Positions 16,925 to 24,490 of a stretch of 64,000 nucleotides of DNA are shown here, piece by piece (position 1 is the stretch's first letter; each line of letters opens with the position of its first letter). The stretch is taken from assembly GCA_963777355.1 (NCBI GenBank), contig CAVZQK010000022.1:806001-870000 (forward strand), read 5' to 3'. This DNA is from DATJHM01 sp963777355 (lineage in GTDB: Bacteria > Chloroflexota > Ktedonobacteria > Ktedonobacterales > Ktedonobacteraceae). The notes under the pieces were generated by a model that saw only the letters and a list, made by a program, of their open reading frames with translations, did not search any database and had not been told where the DNA came from. The position numbers and the translations under genes were made by a program.

Positions 16925-18352
16925 CTACAATGCGCTCGCAGCACGCAACGCCTGAGCCTGGCTAAGAGCTGCTGAGGCATCCTCAGGGCGATTGGTTTCC
17001 GTGTAGATCTGAGCCAGCGTCTCATAGGCAAGCACGAGAGAAGGATCAATAGAGATCGCCTGCTGCGCCATATCAATAGCCTCATCATAACGCTTCACTT
17101 CGCGCAGGGTATCGGCCAGATCATTATAATAATCGGCGTTGAGTGGATCGCTATCAATAGCATTCTCATAATTCTCAATCGCCTCTTCGCGCTGACCAAG
17201 AGCATCATAGGCGGTAGCCAATTGATAATAGCCCTCTGGATCATCCTCCGAGCGCTCCAGCAGATCTTGAGCGGTAGTCACAGCCTCGTCATAGCGACCA
17301 AGCGAATTATAGGTTTCAGCCAGACCGGCATAGGCGGCGGCCAGGTCATCAGCCTGTAGAGTGCCCGTGCTGCCGCTCTCTACCAGACCTTGATAGACAG
17401 CCAGAGCCTCATCGTAGCGTTCGTCTTCCAAATACGTCTCAGCGATACTAAAGCGAGCAGTAACATTCTGCGGATCAAGCTGGATTGCCCGTGTATAGGC
17501 ATCGATAGCGTCCTTAGTATTTCCTTGCAGTGAGCGCCAGGTTCCCAGATGTTCCCAGGCCTGAGCATCATCAGGGCTCATCTCGACAATACGTGTGTAG
17601 ATACTGGCCGCCTGGTCGCGCTCGCCCATCTGCTCATACACCGCAGCCAGCATATCATAGCCTGCACGCCCATCAGGATCGAGACTCAGCATCTGATTCG
17701 CGGTTGAGAGCGCATCATCATAACGCCCCATATCCAGATAGATCCCCGAAAGCTCGGCATACCGTGAAGCATCAGCCGGGTCCTCGTCAATCCGGCGTTC
17801 CTGCTCCATAACCCGCCGCCACTGATCATTGATACGCTCACGCACATCACGCAAACTATCAGCAGCCGCAGCATTGTCCGGATTAAGCATCAATGTCTGC
17901 CGATACGCCTGAATCGCATCCTGGTAAAGATTTTGTGTACGATACGCCTCTCCGACATTAAAATAGAGCTCGTCATTTTCAGGATCAAGCTCCATTGCCA
18001 ATTGAAATGTTTCGAGAGACTCCTCGTGCATCCCTATTTCGCCATAGAGATTGCCGAGATTAATATACGCATCGATCAACTGTGGATCAAGATCGATTGC
18101 GCGACGATAGCCAGCAATTGCCATCTCAGTATCGCCCAGATACTGGCGTGCCAGAGCGAGATTATAACGCGCGCGTGCGTCACTAGGACTTACCACAACC
18201 GCTTGCTCAAAGGCTTCAACAGCAGCCTCATAGTCGCCATCCTGAGCGGCAGCATTACCCTTATCCGTCCAAGCTTGCTCCTGACGACTTATAAAGTGGA
18301 CAGGAACAGCATTTTTCGCATCCAGGGGCTGCCCATTCTGCATCTCATCCAT
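16925..18352 (-). CDS. TPR-repeat protein
   Basis: Soluble protein of 475 residues built almost entirely of about eleven 34-residue tetratricopeptide repeats, for example AWTDKGNAAAQDGDYEAAVE, ARYNLALARQYLGDTEMAI, YINLGNLYGEIGMHEESLE and YYQLATAYDALGQREEAIE. The consensus positions (W4, G8, Y11, A20, P32 types) are well kept. There is no signal peptide or transmembrane segment, so it is a cytosolic scaffold for protein-protein contacts. No catalytic domain is fused and no operon partner is evident. An extended -10 box (TGCTATACT on the minus strand, 18428-18420) about 68 bp upstream is a fair promoter candidate. The composition is acidic, with many Asp and Glu. Confidence 0.9.
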   Translation of the reverse strand: MDEMQNGQPLDAKNAVPVHFISRQEQAWTDKGNAAAQDGDYEAAVEAFEQAVVVSPSDARARYNLALARQYLGDTEMAIAGYRRAIDLDPQLIDAYINLGNLYGEIGMHEESLETFQLAMELDPENDELYFNVGEAYRTQNLYQDAIQAYRQTLMLNPDNAAAADSLRDVRERINDQWRRVMEQERRIDEDPADASRYAELSGIYLDMGRYDDALSTANQMLSLDPDGRAGYDMLAAVYEQMGERDQAASIYTRIVEMSPDDAQAWEHLGTWRSLQGNTKDAIDAYTRAIQLDPQNVTARFSIAETYLEDERYDEALAVYQGLVESGSTGTLQADDLAAAYAGLAETYNSLGRYDEAVTTAQDLLERSEDDPEGYYQLATAYDALGQREEAIENYENAIDSDPLNADYYNDLADTLREVKRYDEAIDMAQQAISIDPSLVLAYETLAQIYTETNRPEDASAALSQAQALRAASAL

Positions 18353-18419
18353 ATATATCAGTACTCTCCTCTATATATATTTCTGTAGTACTTCCGAACC
18401 CATTGTTAATACTTTGCGT

Positions 18420-18428
18420 AGTATAGCA
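18420..18428 (-). promoter_or_regulatory. Extended -10 promoter element of the TPR gene
   Basis: TGCTATACT on the minus strand, the same sequence found before the MoaD-MoaE and YbjN-like genes. It lies close to the right end of the TnpB element, so the insertion abuts this promoter. Confidence 0.4.
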
Positions 18429-18456
18429 CGCAGTAGCTACCTATTCATAGTACACG

Positions 18457-18488
18457 GTCAATAACCCCATCCCTAAAGGGAGAGGCTT
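18457..18488 (-). ncRNA. Candidate omega-RNA 3-prime end at the TnpB right end
   Basis: In characterised TnpB systems the guide RNA overlaps the 3-prime end of tnpB and runs to the element's right end, with the guide read from flanking DNA. Here the hairpin at 18462-18485 and the TTATTGAC that follows match that position. The extent of the RNA upstream into tnpB is not visible from sequence alone. Confidence 0.4.
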
Positions 18489-19780
18489 GTGTCTGAACTC
18501 CACCGCAACTCGGAATATCTTTGCAGACGTTCCGCTTTGGCTTCGACGTTCGACACATCAGGGCACATCGACAAGGTGCCCGTTCTCTCCCAGTCTTGCC
18601 GAGAGAGAAGCGTTCGCAAAGTAATGTTTCTGGCACCTACGAGATCAGCATGCAGGGTGTAATGACAGTTCTGACAGACGAAAAGCAGGCCTTTGTTGGG
18701 TCTATTCTCGCGGGTGGTATGCCCACACCTCGGACAGGCTTGCGAGGTGAAGTTAGCATCCACTTTGATTGCCATGCTCCCAGTTCTCAAGGCTTTGTAG
18801 GCAATCATGGCGTGCAACTCGGCGAAGGACCATTTCGAGAAAGCGGCATTCGCCTTCCTTTGCTTCTTGCTCGCTTTCTTGCCTTTGCGCCTCTTCGTCC
18901 TCTCTCGGATATCTGTCAGGTTCTCCAAGCCGACCAGGCTGTGAGGGTGCTCTCTCACAATGCGTTTGGAAACAACGTGGTTGGCGTCTTGTTTCAACCG
19001 TCTCTCTCGTCCACTGATCGCTACAAGGCGACGGGTTGCGGAACGAGTGCCTTTTTTTTGAAGACGCTTTCGCAGTCGTGCGTAATGGTTGGCTTTGGTT
19101 CTCACGTGTTTTCCCGAATGAAACGTACAATCTCCCCTCGTCGTGCTCGTGACGGCAAGATAGCGCACTCCGACATCCACACCGACAATGCCGGTATGCG
19201 TGTGTGGGGTAGGATCAGCGACCTCGATTTCCAGAGTGACGAGCAGGTAAAAGCGTTTCTTGGGTTGGTCATACCACAGTTTAGCTGCACCGATGTGAGC
19301 ACCATGCTGGATCAAGGCAACATGCTGATCGTAGCCGGTGTAAGGCACGACGACCCGTCCTGCCAGGGTGAGGATGCTCACCTGCTGCTCTTTCTTAAAG
19401 GAGTAATCCCGTTGGTAATTATAGGTCAGGGTAGGAGAGACATACTTGGGGGCCTGATCCAAGCCTTTGTAGCGTTTCTTGGTCTTCTTGGCCTTGCGCA
19501 GTGCAGCATTGTGTTTGACTTTCGACCAGAGACCTTTGTAGGTAGCCCCGACCTGTCGAGGGACATTACACGCCATCTGTGCAGGCAACTTGTGAACAGT
19601 GCGTATCTCCTCGTAGCAGGCACGCTGCAAGGCTTGCTGATTGCTCATCTTGCCATGCGCGTAGGCGTACTGAGAGACGGCATTCAACGCATTGCGATAG
19701 GCCAGTTGCGTTGTACGGAATGCTTCAAACTGCTCTTTGGTTGTCTGTAATTTCACTTTTGCGGTAATGATCGTTTTCAT
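18473..19780 (-). CDS. tnpB: TnpB, RNA-guided nuclease of IS605 type
   Basis: Transposon-encoded TnpB of 435 residues. Start set at ATG 19780 (MKTIITAKVKLQTTKEQ), the usual N-terminus; the frame stays open upstream but that part is the element's end. The RuvC-like catalytic triad is intact: D202 in GIVGVDVGVRYLAV, E286 in LVGLENLTDI and D379 in LHADLVGARNI. The zinc ribbon has C349-P-R-C352 and C369-Q-N-C372. TnpB proteins cut DNA next to a short TAM motif guided by RNA from the element's right end and help the element persist. With no tnpA it relies on a transposase elsewhere for movement. No frameshift or truncation is seen, so it is probably active. Confidence 0.92.
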   Translation of the reverse strand: MKTIITAKVKLQTTKEQFEAFRTTQLAYRNALNAVSQYAYAHGKMSNQQALQRACYEEIRTVHKLPAQMACNVPRQVGATYKGLWSKVKHNAALRKAKKTKKRYKGLDQAPKYVSPTLTYNYQRDYSFKKEQQVSILTLAGRVVVPYTGYDQHVALIQHGAHIGAAKLWYDQPKKRFYLLVTLEIEVADPTPHTHTGIVGVDVGVRYLAVTSTTRGDCTFHSGKHVRTKANHYARLRKRLQKKGTRSATRRLVAISGRERRLKQDANHVVSKRIVREHPHSLVGLENLTDIRERTKRRKGKKASKKQRKANAAFSKWSFAELHAMIAYKALRTGSMAIKVDANFTSQACPRCGHTTRENRPNKGLLFVCQNCHYTLHADLVGARNITLRTLLSRQDWERTGTLSMCPDVSNVEAKAERLQRYSELRWSSDTSLSL

Positions 19781-19836
19781 AGAACAAGGATAGCATAGTT
19801 CACAGAAAATTGCAACAAAAAAATGTGTGAAGAAGA

Positions 19837-19881
19837 GCGGCAATTCCTCCCCATGCCTGAAGTCAGGGGACTCCATGCCGC
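19837..19881. repeat. Left-end hairpin of the TnpB element
   Basis: Outer arms GCGGCA and TGCCGC enclose an inner CCTGA/TCAGG stem with flanking CCCC/GGGG. It lies 57-101 bp upstream of the tnpB start codon. Confidence 0.55.
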
Positions 19882-19905
19882 AATCTGTTGAGATGGTGCA
19901 AAAGC

Positions 19906-19937
19906 CAGGCTGCATGGTGTAAACACCATGCAGCCTG
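19906..19937 (-). terminator. Perfect 15-bp stem, terminator of the gntR gene
   Basis: CAGGCTGCATGGTGT (19906-19920) and ACACCATGCAGCCTG (19923-19937) form a stem with a two-base loop, 75 bp beyond the GntR-family stop codon. On the minus strand it is followed by GGCTTTTGC. Confidence 0.65.
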
Positions 19938-20012
19938 AAAAAGAAACAACAGGTTATGAGGCAAAAAGTACAAAGGTACAAAAGCACAACTAAACGCTGG
20001 AGTGCTACTTAC

Positions 20013-20753
20013 TTATTTCACACGCAACGTTAGTTGAAACTCATAGAGACTACCGGGGAAGAATGATTCGGTATACTCGATGGGACCGCCTGTCTCGTCG
20101 AATGCTGTACAGGACATGCGTATCCCAGGATCGGCGGGCTCTATATGGAGAAGTTCGGCCTCCCGTGCGCTCGCAGCGCCCGCCTTGAACTTCTGCTCTG
20201 CCAGATAAGGATGGAAACCCTCGCTACTCATTAACTGATAGAGAGAGCCCTCTGCGACTTCTTTTGCTCGCTGATAGATGCTCGCTGATCGTGGATAGGG
20301 TAGATAATCAACCTCGTAGGCAATAGGCGCATCGTCACCTGTACGCAACCGCTCAAGGCGCACTACCTGCTCCTCGTCGGTCAGATGCAACTGCTCCCGC
20401 ACCGTTTGCGAACCACGCACTAACTCGCTGACAAACAAGAGTCCACCCGGACGTTTCCCCTGCTGACGCAGGGCTTCAGAAAAACTGGTGAGCTCGCTGA
20501 CCGTTTTCTGCTGTACACGTGGCTCACAGACAAACGTCCCACGGCCATGCTGACGATATAAAAGCCCTTCATGAACCAGCTCTGTGAGAGCCTGACGTAC
20601 AGTTGCACGACTGACATGATACTGAGCCACCAGCTCTGGCTCAGATGGAATAGCCGTATGAGGCGCAAGATGTCCAGCTTGAATTTGCTGCTTGAGCACC
20701 TCTTTTAGCTGATAATATAACGGCAATGGATTTGAACGCTCTAAAGTAGGCAT
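20013..20753 (-). CDS. GntR/HutC-family transcription regulator (UTRA domain)
   Basis: Ligand-responsive repressor of 246 residues. The N-terminal winged helix is typical GntR: PLYYQLKEVLKQQIQAG, IPSEPELVAQYHVSRATVRQAL, LVHEGLLYRQHGRGTFV. The C-terminal UTRA domain (about residues 85-240) places it in the HutC subfamily and includes YEVDYLPYPRSA and GGPIEYTESFFPG. Such regulators often bind sugar phosphates or amino-acid derivatives; the ligand here is unknown because no transport or catabolic genes adjoin it. A HutC-like operator (TGTCCAGACA) lies 15 bp before the start, so self-control is likely. The TnpB element lies downstream, beyond its terminator. Confidence 0.92.
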   Translation of the reverse strand: MPTLERSNPLPLYYQLKEVLKQQIQAGHLAPHTAIPSEPELVAQYHVSRATVRQALTELVHEGLLYRQHGRGTFVCEPRVQQKTVSELTSFSEALRQQGKRPGGLLFVSELVRGSQTVREQLHLTDEEQVVRLERLRTGDDAPIAYEVDYLPYPRSASIYQRAKEVAEGSLYQLMSSEGFHPYLAEQKFKAGAASAREAELLHIEPADPGIRMSCTAFDETGGPIEYTESFFPGSLYEFQLTLRVK

Positions 20754-20767
20754 TTCGGTTCCCCTTA

Positions 20768-20777
20768 TGTCCAGACA
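20768..20777. promoter_or_regulatory. HutC-type operator candidate
   Basis: TGTCCAGACA is a palindrome (TGTC-CA-GACA) matching the GTxTAxAC-like site of the HutC subfamily except at the central TA. It lies in the leader 15 bp before the regulator's start codon. Confidence 0.4.
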
Positions 20778-20812
20778 ACACCAAACAACGTGAATAGAAG
20801 AATTATGGGGAA

Positions 20813-20841
20813 ACTATATCACAAAAAACGCATACCGTCGA
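20813..20841 (-). promoter_or_regulatory. Promoter of the gntR gene
   Basis: Minus strand: -35 TCGACG (20841-20836), 17-bp spacer, -10 TATAGT (20818-20813) with an extended TG two bases before it. The start point would be near 20806. Confidence 0.45.
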
Positions 20842-20894
20842 GGGGTAATATAGTCAAAATTGGAGCTTGCGCGAAAAAGAGCTTAAAAAAATTT

Positions 20895-20922
20895 ATCCTG
20901 GCCCTCGATTGGGGGCCAGGAT
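20895..20922 (-). terminator. Intrinsic terminator of the thioredoxin gene
   Basis: Arms ATCCTGGCCC (20895-20904) and GGGCCAGGAT (20913-20922), followed on the minus strand by AAATTTTTTT. A textbook rho-independent terminator starting 10 bp after the stop codon. Confidence 0.85.
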
Positions 20923-20931
20923 ATCTCGCTA

Positions 20932-21285
20932 CTAGGCAACTGCAATGCCATTGGCAGACAGAACGCGATCAATCTCACCTTTCAAACGGCCAGGATTTGG
21001 ACCAACCAGGGTCTCAATCACCTTACCATCTTTAAAGATCATCAGCGTAGGAATTGCCTGAATGCCGAGACGACCAGGAGTCAAACCGTTCGCATCGATA
21101 TCCATTTTTGCAAACTGAAGTTTACCTGCGTAGTCACCACTGATACGCTCAAAAACCGGGGCAATTGCGCGACAGGGTCCGCACCATGCTGCCCAGAAAT
21201 CTACGATAACCGGCGTAGAAGACTTCAAAACTTTTGTCTCAAAATCCTGATCGCTCACATGGAACAAATTCTCACCTGTGCTCAT
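20932..21285 (-). CDS. trxA: Thioredoxin
   Basis: Cytosolic dithiol oxidoreductase that reduces protein disulfides. The product has 117 residues from ATG 21285 (MSTGENLFHVSDQDF), a normal length; an upstream in-frame ATG at 21309 would add eight residues. The active site reads VDFWAAWCGPCRAIAP, with the CGPC redox pair, and the cis-proline loop is present as IQAIPTLMIF. The C-terminal GRLKGEIDRVL helix completes the fold. The gene has its own terminator. A neighbouring thioredoxin reductase is not present in the window. Confidence 0.96.
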   Translation of the reverse strand: MSTGENLFHVSDQDFETKVLKSSTPVIVDFWAAWCGPCRAIAPVFERISGDYAGKLQFAKMDIDANGLTPGRLGIQAIPTLMIFKDGKVIETLVGPNPGRLKGEIDRVLSANGIAVA

Positions 21286-21449
21286 GACTCTTTTGCTCTC
21301 TTTCTGCATTATCTATCTTGTACTATTATTCGTATGAACTCGCTTCTACATACTCAAACACGCACAGCGGGAAATCTATTCCGGCTTTTTTTCCCGCTTT
21401 CACTATGTTCCTTACAGAGATGTCAGATCCGGGTATTTTTCAAGGATTT

Positions 21450-22205
21450 CTAGCGCCGGCTCCGACCACCACCCAGAATTGATAGAAACTCCAGAATGTA
21501 TAAGAACAGGTTCAGTACCGTCAGGAAGATCGAGATCGTCATACCAATAGCATTCGGTGTTGTATTGGCCAGGTACTTGGCACGCTGGATATAGTAGAGC
21601 ACATATCCGGAAAAGATGGCAATGCCAAAGAAGGAGATGAGCAGTGCAAAGGGAGTTGCGCTGAACAGGCCACTGAATAGGAAGCCTAGCAGGCCAACAA
21701 CGATCAACAACAAGAGGCCCCAGAACAGGTAGTCGGCCAGACGCGAGAAGTCGCGCTTCGTCGTCCAGGCATACACACTCAGCAGGAGTGTCGTAAGCGC
21801 CGTTAGAATAAAGGCTTCAGCCAGAATACCACCATTGTTACTCAGATAGTAGCCGAGGATAGGCGCAAGCCCTAAGCCTTCCAGAAAGGTAAAAAGGAAA
21901 AGTAAAAACAGGTTAATACCTGGTTTTTGAATCAGAAATTGCAGCGCAAACAGGACAATAAAGCCAGCAATCACCACAACCCAGTAGCCACCGCCACTAA
22001 GTCCCAGGACAATACCCAGAAATGCGCCGATGGAGGCAAAGATAAATGAAACTGAGAGCAGTCCAAGTACTTTGCTCATCAAGCTACTTCCGCCAACTGC
22101 ATCTGTTCCATAAGGAAGTGTCTGATATTGATAGGCAGAGGAGCCAAAGCGATTTCTGCGACCAAACTGCTGATTGCCACCATAGGGATTATTATTAAAC
22201 ATCAT
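21450..22205 (-). CDS. Bax inhibitor-1 (BI-1/YccA) family membrane protein
   Basis: Integral membrane protein of 251 residues with about seven helices. After a 50-residue polar N-terminus rich in Asn, Gly and Gln, helices follow: MSKVLGLLSVSFIFASIGAF, YWVVVIAGFIVLFALQFL, INLFLLFLFTFLEGLGLAPI, ILTALTTLLLSVYAW, YLFWGLLLLIVVGLLGFLF, ALLISFFGIAIFSGYVLYY and ISIFLTVLNLFLYILEFL. The EGLGLAPI segment and the pair of late helices match the YetJ/YccA group, which bacterial work links to calcium leak and FtsH control. Start at ATG 22205, six bases after GAGG. No operon partner is evident. Confidence 0.9.
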   Translation of the reverse strand: MMFNNNPYGGNQQFGRRNRFGSSAYQYQTLPYGTDAVGGSSLMSKVLGLLSVSFIFASIGAFLGIVLGLSGGGYWVVVIAGFIVLFALQFLIQKPGINLFLLFLFTFLEGLGLAPILGYYLSNNGGILAEAFILTALTTLLLSVYAWTTKRDFSRLADYLFWGLLLLIVVGLLGFLFSGLFSATPFALLISFFGIAIFSGYVLYYIQRAKYLANTTPNAIGMTISIFLTVLNLFLYILEFLSILGGGRSRR

Positions 22206-22442
22206 GATCAACCTCATTAAAAGTGCCAGCCGCACTTTTCCCTGACAGAGAATACCTCTCCAAAAGAGTCACCCACAAACTTTCAACAGAAATGCTTGAA
22301 AGCTTTTATAGCTATATACGTTAAGCCTGGACCACAAGTTGCAGCCTCCAAGCAGGCCCAATAGAGCACGAGCTATGCTTACACATGTTCCAGATGAAAG
22401 CAAGGAAACAATGAGAGAAAAGATAGCCGGCATTCCGCTTAC
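22206..22442. other. Intergenic stretch, nothing recognised
   Basis: The short stretch between the BI-1 gene and the next terminator has no open frame with a plausible start or composition and no strong repeat beyond what is listed. Confidence 0.4.
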
Positions 22443-22489
22443 AAAAAAGCGGCGCTTTCTTCCCACCTAAAAGCAGGTTCCTGCGCCGC
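22443..22489 (-). terminator. Terminator of the zinc-ribbon protein gene
   Basis: Arms GCGGCGC (22449-22455) and GCGCCGC (22483-22489) flank a 27-nt loop and are followed on the minus strand by TTTTTT. Confidence 0.75.
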
Positions 22490-22506
22490 ATTCCTCCAGG
22501 TTGCCT

Positions 22507-23423
22507 CTACATAACACTCCACACACCACAGATTTCACAGAAGGCAACGCCAATCTCTCCAAAGGTCTTACTGCGGGTATTCCAACGATCATAGACAATT
22601 GCAAGCGAGCCACAGCTCCAACAGCGAGCACGGCCACCAGCCTTACTCTCGTCTTCAAGCTGATGCAAGAGTACACTGCGTGCCTCCTCCGAGCCCGTAT
22701 AGCCGGGATTATACGCCAGATGGAGCAGGTTCCCCAGGGGCAGGCTAATCTCATGGGTTGGAGCCTGGAGCGCTGGCGGTTGAGGCACTGGCGGCACAGG
22801 TGGTACATACGACGACGCTACAGGTGGCTGAGGGGGACGGCGGAAGAGTTCTCCACGAGCAGTACGGCGTCCGCTCTCAATACTGGTCGGTGGATAATCC
22901 TGGCGCTCAAGCCGCTCACCATTAGTAGGGCTGGATGGCAATAAGGGTTGGTAGGGTACATTCTCAGCCGTGGCACGCGCTGCGGCAGAACGGCGAGGAT
23001 GGGGCGTAGGCGCTGTTTCAGTGCGATGCGGTGTTACAGCGGATTAGGCCGGTTGGGAGAGGTCTCAGCGGCTCCAGAGGCGCTAGCAGTGTTTTCAAAA
23101 AGAGAGACAGCACTGTCCTCGTCGCTCGACTGAGCAGGAATCTCGGACGCGGCAAGAGAAGTCTCCTGAGCTGCAACAGGGGAAGATTCTGCATCCGCTG
23201 GTCTTTGAGCCCAGGGAGCAAAAGGCTCCTGCACCTCGGCTGGCTCTACCACGGAATCAGCCGCCGAGGATTTCTCGGAAGTTCGGCTCTTCTCTGTTGT
23301 TGACAGTTCTGCTGCTGAAGCCTCTGCTGGAGAACCCACAGCCTGCTCAGGAGTTTGAGCAGCCGGATTCGTGTTCTCTGGCTGTTCGGGTGAAGTAGCA
23401 CGTCTGCGTCGGGTTACTGGCAT
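22507..23423 (-). CDS. Disordered protein with C-terminal zinc ribbon (one apparent frameshift)
   Basis: Hypothetical protein of about 305 residues. The first 200 residues are rich in Pro, Ala, Ser, Thr and Glu (SPEQPENTNPAAQTPEQ) and are likely unfolded; a Pro-rich run (PPVPPVPQPPALQ) follows. The last 45 residues hold two Cys pairs, CWSCGSLAIVYDRW and FCEICGVW, which look like a zinc ribbon. A one-base shift near 23036 separates NRPNP in one frame from the continuing VTPHRTETAPTP in the next; the composition carries on unchanged, so it is one gene with a probable indel. I do not recognise the family. It lies downstream of the ferredoxin gene on the same strand, but with a hairpin between them. 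Confidence 0.65.
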
Positions 23424-23528
23424 AGGGTTTTTGCTCCATCATGTGAAGTATAGTCAGTGTATAACTATGTGATCGCTGCACGTTTATTATACATGAAAAG
23501 TAGAAATACAGAAAAGCGATGAACAACA

Positions 23529-23561
23529 ATGGGGCAAGCTTGCCTATGACGCTTACCCCAT
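23529..23561 (-). terminator. Hairpin downstream of the ferredoxin gene
   Basis: ATGGGGCAAGC (23529-23539) and GCTTACCCCAT (23551-23561) pair with one wobble. The T-run on the minus strand is weak. Confidence 0.5.
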
Positions 23562-23612
23562 AAAAAGCATCACACTGCGGCGTTCTGAATCAGTACCACC
23601 GAAGCGGAGTAT

Positions 23613-23873
23613 TTAGCCTTTGAAGAAGTCTGCATTGACTTTAATAAAGCTTTTCCACTCTTCAGGAACCGCTGATTCTTCATAAATAGCTGTTACAGGG
23701 CATGCTGGTTCACAAGCACCACAGTCAATGCATTCATCGGGATTAATAAAGAGTTGTTCTGCCTCTTCATACCCCGGTTCATTCGCTGAAGGATGAATAC
23801 AATCAACAGGACAAACATCTACACAAGACGCATCTTTAACGCCGATACATGGCTGAGTGATTACATAGGTCAT
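23613..23873 (-). CDS. fdxA-like: Seven-iron type ferredoxin
   Basis: Small electron carrier of 86 residues with two iron-sulfur clusters. The first motif is C9-x7-C17-x3-C21-P, the pattern for a [3Fe-4S] cluster in seven-iron ferredoxins, with an extra C25; the second is C48-x2-C51-x2-C54-x3-C58-P for a [4Fe-4S] cluster. It opens with MTYVITQPCIG and keeps CPVDCIHPSANEPGY, both highly conserved in the FdxA group of Actinobacteria and Chloroflexota. Start at ATG 23873; an in-frame codon nine residues upstream lacks support. The C-terminal helix (VPEEWKSFIKVNADFF) is complete. It donates electrons to unknown partners. Confidence 0.95.
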   Translation of the reverse strand: MTYVITQPCIGVKDASCVDVCPVDCIHPSANEPGYEEAEQLFINPDECIDCGACEPACPVTAIYEESAVPEEWKSFIKVNADFFKG

Positions 23874-24105
23874 TTGCTCTCGATATCCTCCTCTTAGCAC
23901 ACTCTATAGAACAGTTATACAGAGCGGCGAAGTTCTGTTTTCGGTCAGTTTTAGTATAGAGGGTTGTACAGGCAATGTCAATTGCCCCATAAAATGAAAG
24001 AATGTCGCGACCCGATTTTCTTCTTTTCCTTAAAAACCCTTACTTCACCTATAAGTAAGACGCTCCCTCTTTCAGCAGAGAGAACAGGAAAGAGTGATTT
24101 ATAGC

Positions 24106-24135
24106 TTGACAAAGCGTGCCCAAAGTCAGTACACT
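24106..24135 (+). promoter_or_regulatory. Sigma-70 type promoter
   Basis: TTGACA (24106-24111), 18-bp spacer, TACACT (24130-24135). It would transcribe the small open frame at 24182 and possibly the acetyltransferase at 24491. Confidence 0.55.
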
Positions 24136-24181
24136 TGAAAAAGCGCAAAAATGTGCTATCTTGCAGAAAGGAGAGTTCCTG

Positions 24182-24352
24182 ATGTATACACCTCATTGTA
24201 CTCAGCTTATAACAAGTAGATCCTTGTCAGCTAGCCAGCAGGGACTCGGCAGCACATTTGCAATCTTTCTCGCCCACCTGAGCCTACTCGCTGATCTCCC
24301 TCCGGCCCATAGGATGATTCTGCCCATTTCCTGGAGCGCGCGCGGGCTCTAA
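24182..24352 (+). CDS. Candidate 56-residue small protein or leader peptide
   Basis: An ATG with an excellent ribosome-binding site (AAAGGAG, eight bases upstream) lies 47 bp after a good sigma-70 promoter. It reads MYTPHCTQLITSRSLSAS and continues with a moderately hydrophobic stretch (LGSTFAIFLAHLSLLADLPP) to a stop at 24352. I recognise no family, and the composition is not clearly coding. It is reported because the start signals are as good as those of proven genes nearby. It ends about 140 bp before the acetyltransferase start, so it could be a leader peptide for that gene or simply a chance frame. Confidence 0.35.
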   Translation: MYTPHCTQLITSRSLSASQQGLGSTFAIFLAHLSLLADLPPAHRMILPISWSARGL

Positions 24353-24490
24353 GCAAGCCTGATCCAGATAGCAAGCGCATCTCTCCCTTACCATAGGCAA
24401 CAGAATCCCACGCTTTTTGAGCATTTTTTACCACCTCATACAGTATCGCGCTAAAATCAGAGCGTCTAAACGAGAAAAGGATAGAAGTTT

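Larger units (their letters stand above)
18457..19881 (-). mobile_element. TnpB-only IS200/IS605-group element (IS1341 type)
   Basis: A single tnpB gene flanked by short hairpins and no tnpA. Beyond the 3-prime end lies an imperfect hairpin (CCTCTCCC-TTTA-GGGATGGGG on the minus strand) followed by TTATTGAC, ending near 18457. Beyond the 5-prime end lies a hairpin with outer arms GCGGCA (19837-19842) and TGCCGC (19876-19881). Elements of this group have hairpin ends rather than inverted repeats. Exact borders cannot be set without an empty site. It sits between the TPR promoter and the gntR terminator. Confidence 0.7.

Noticed and set aside
18521..19750. Long plus-strand open frame of about 409 codons
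   Set aside because: It lies fully antisense to tnpB, has no motif or start signal, and tnpB has intact catalytic residues.
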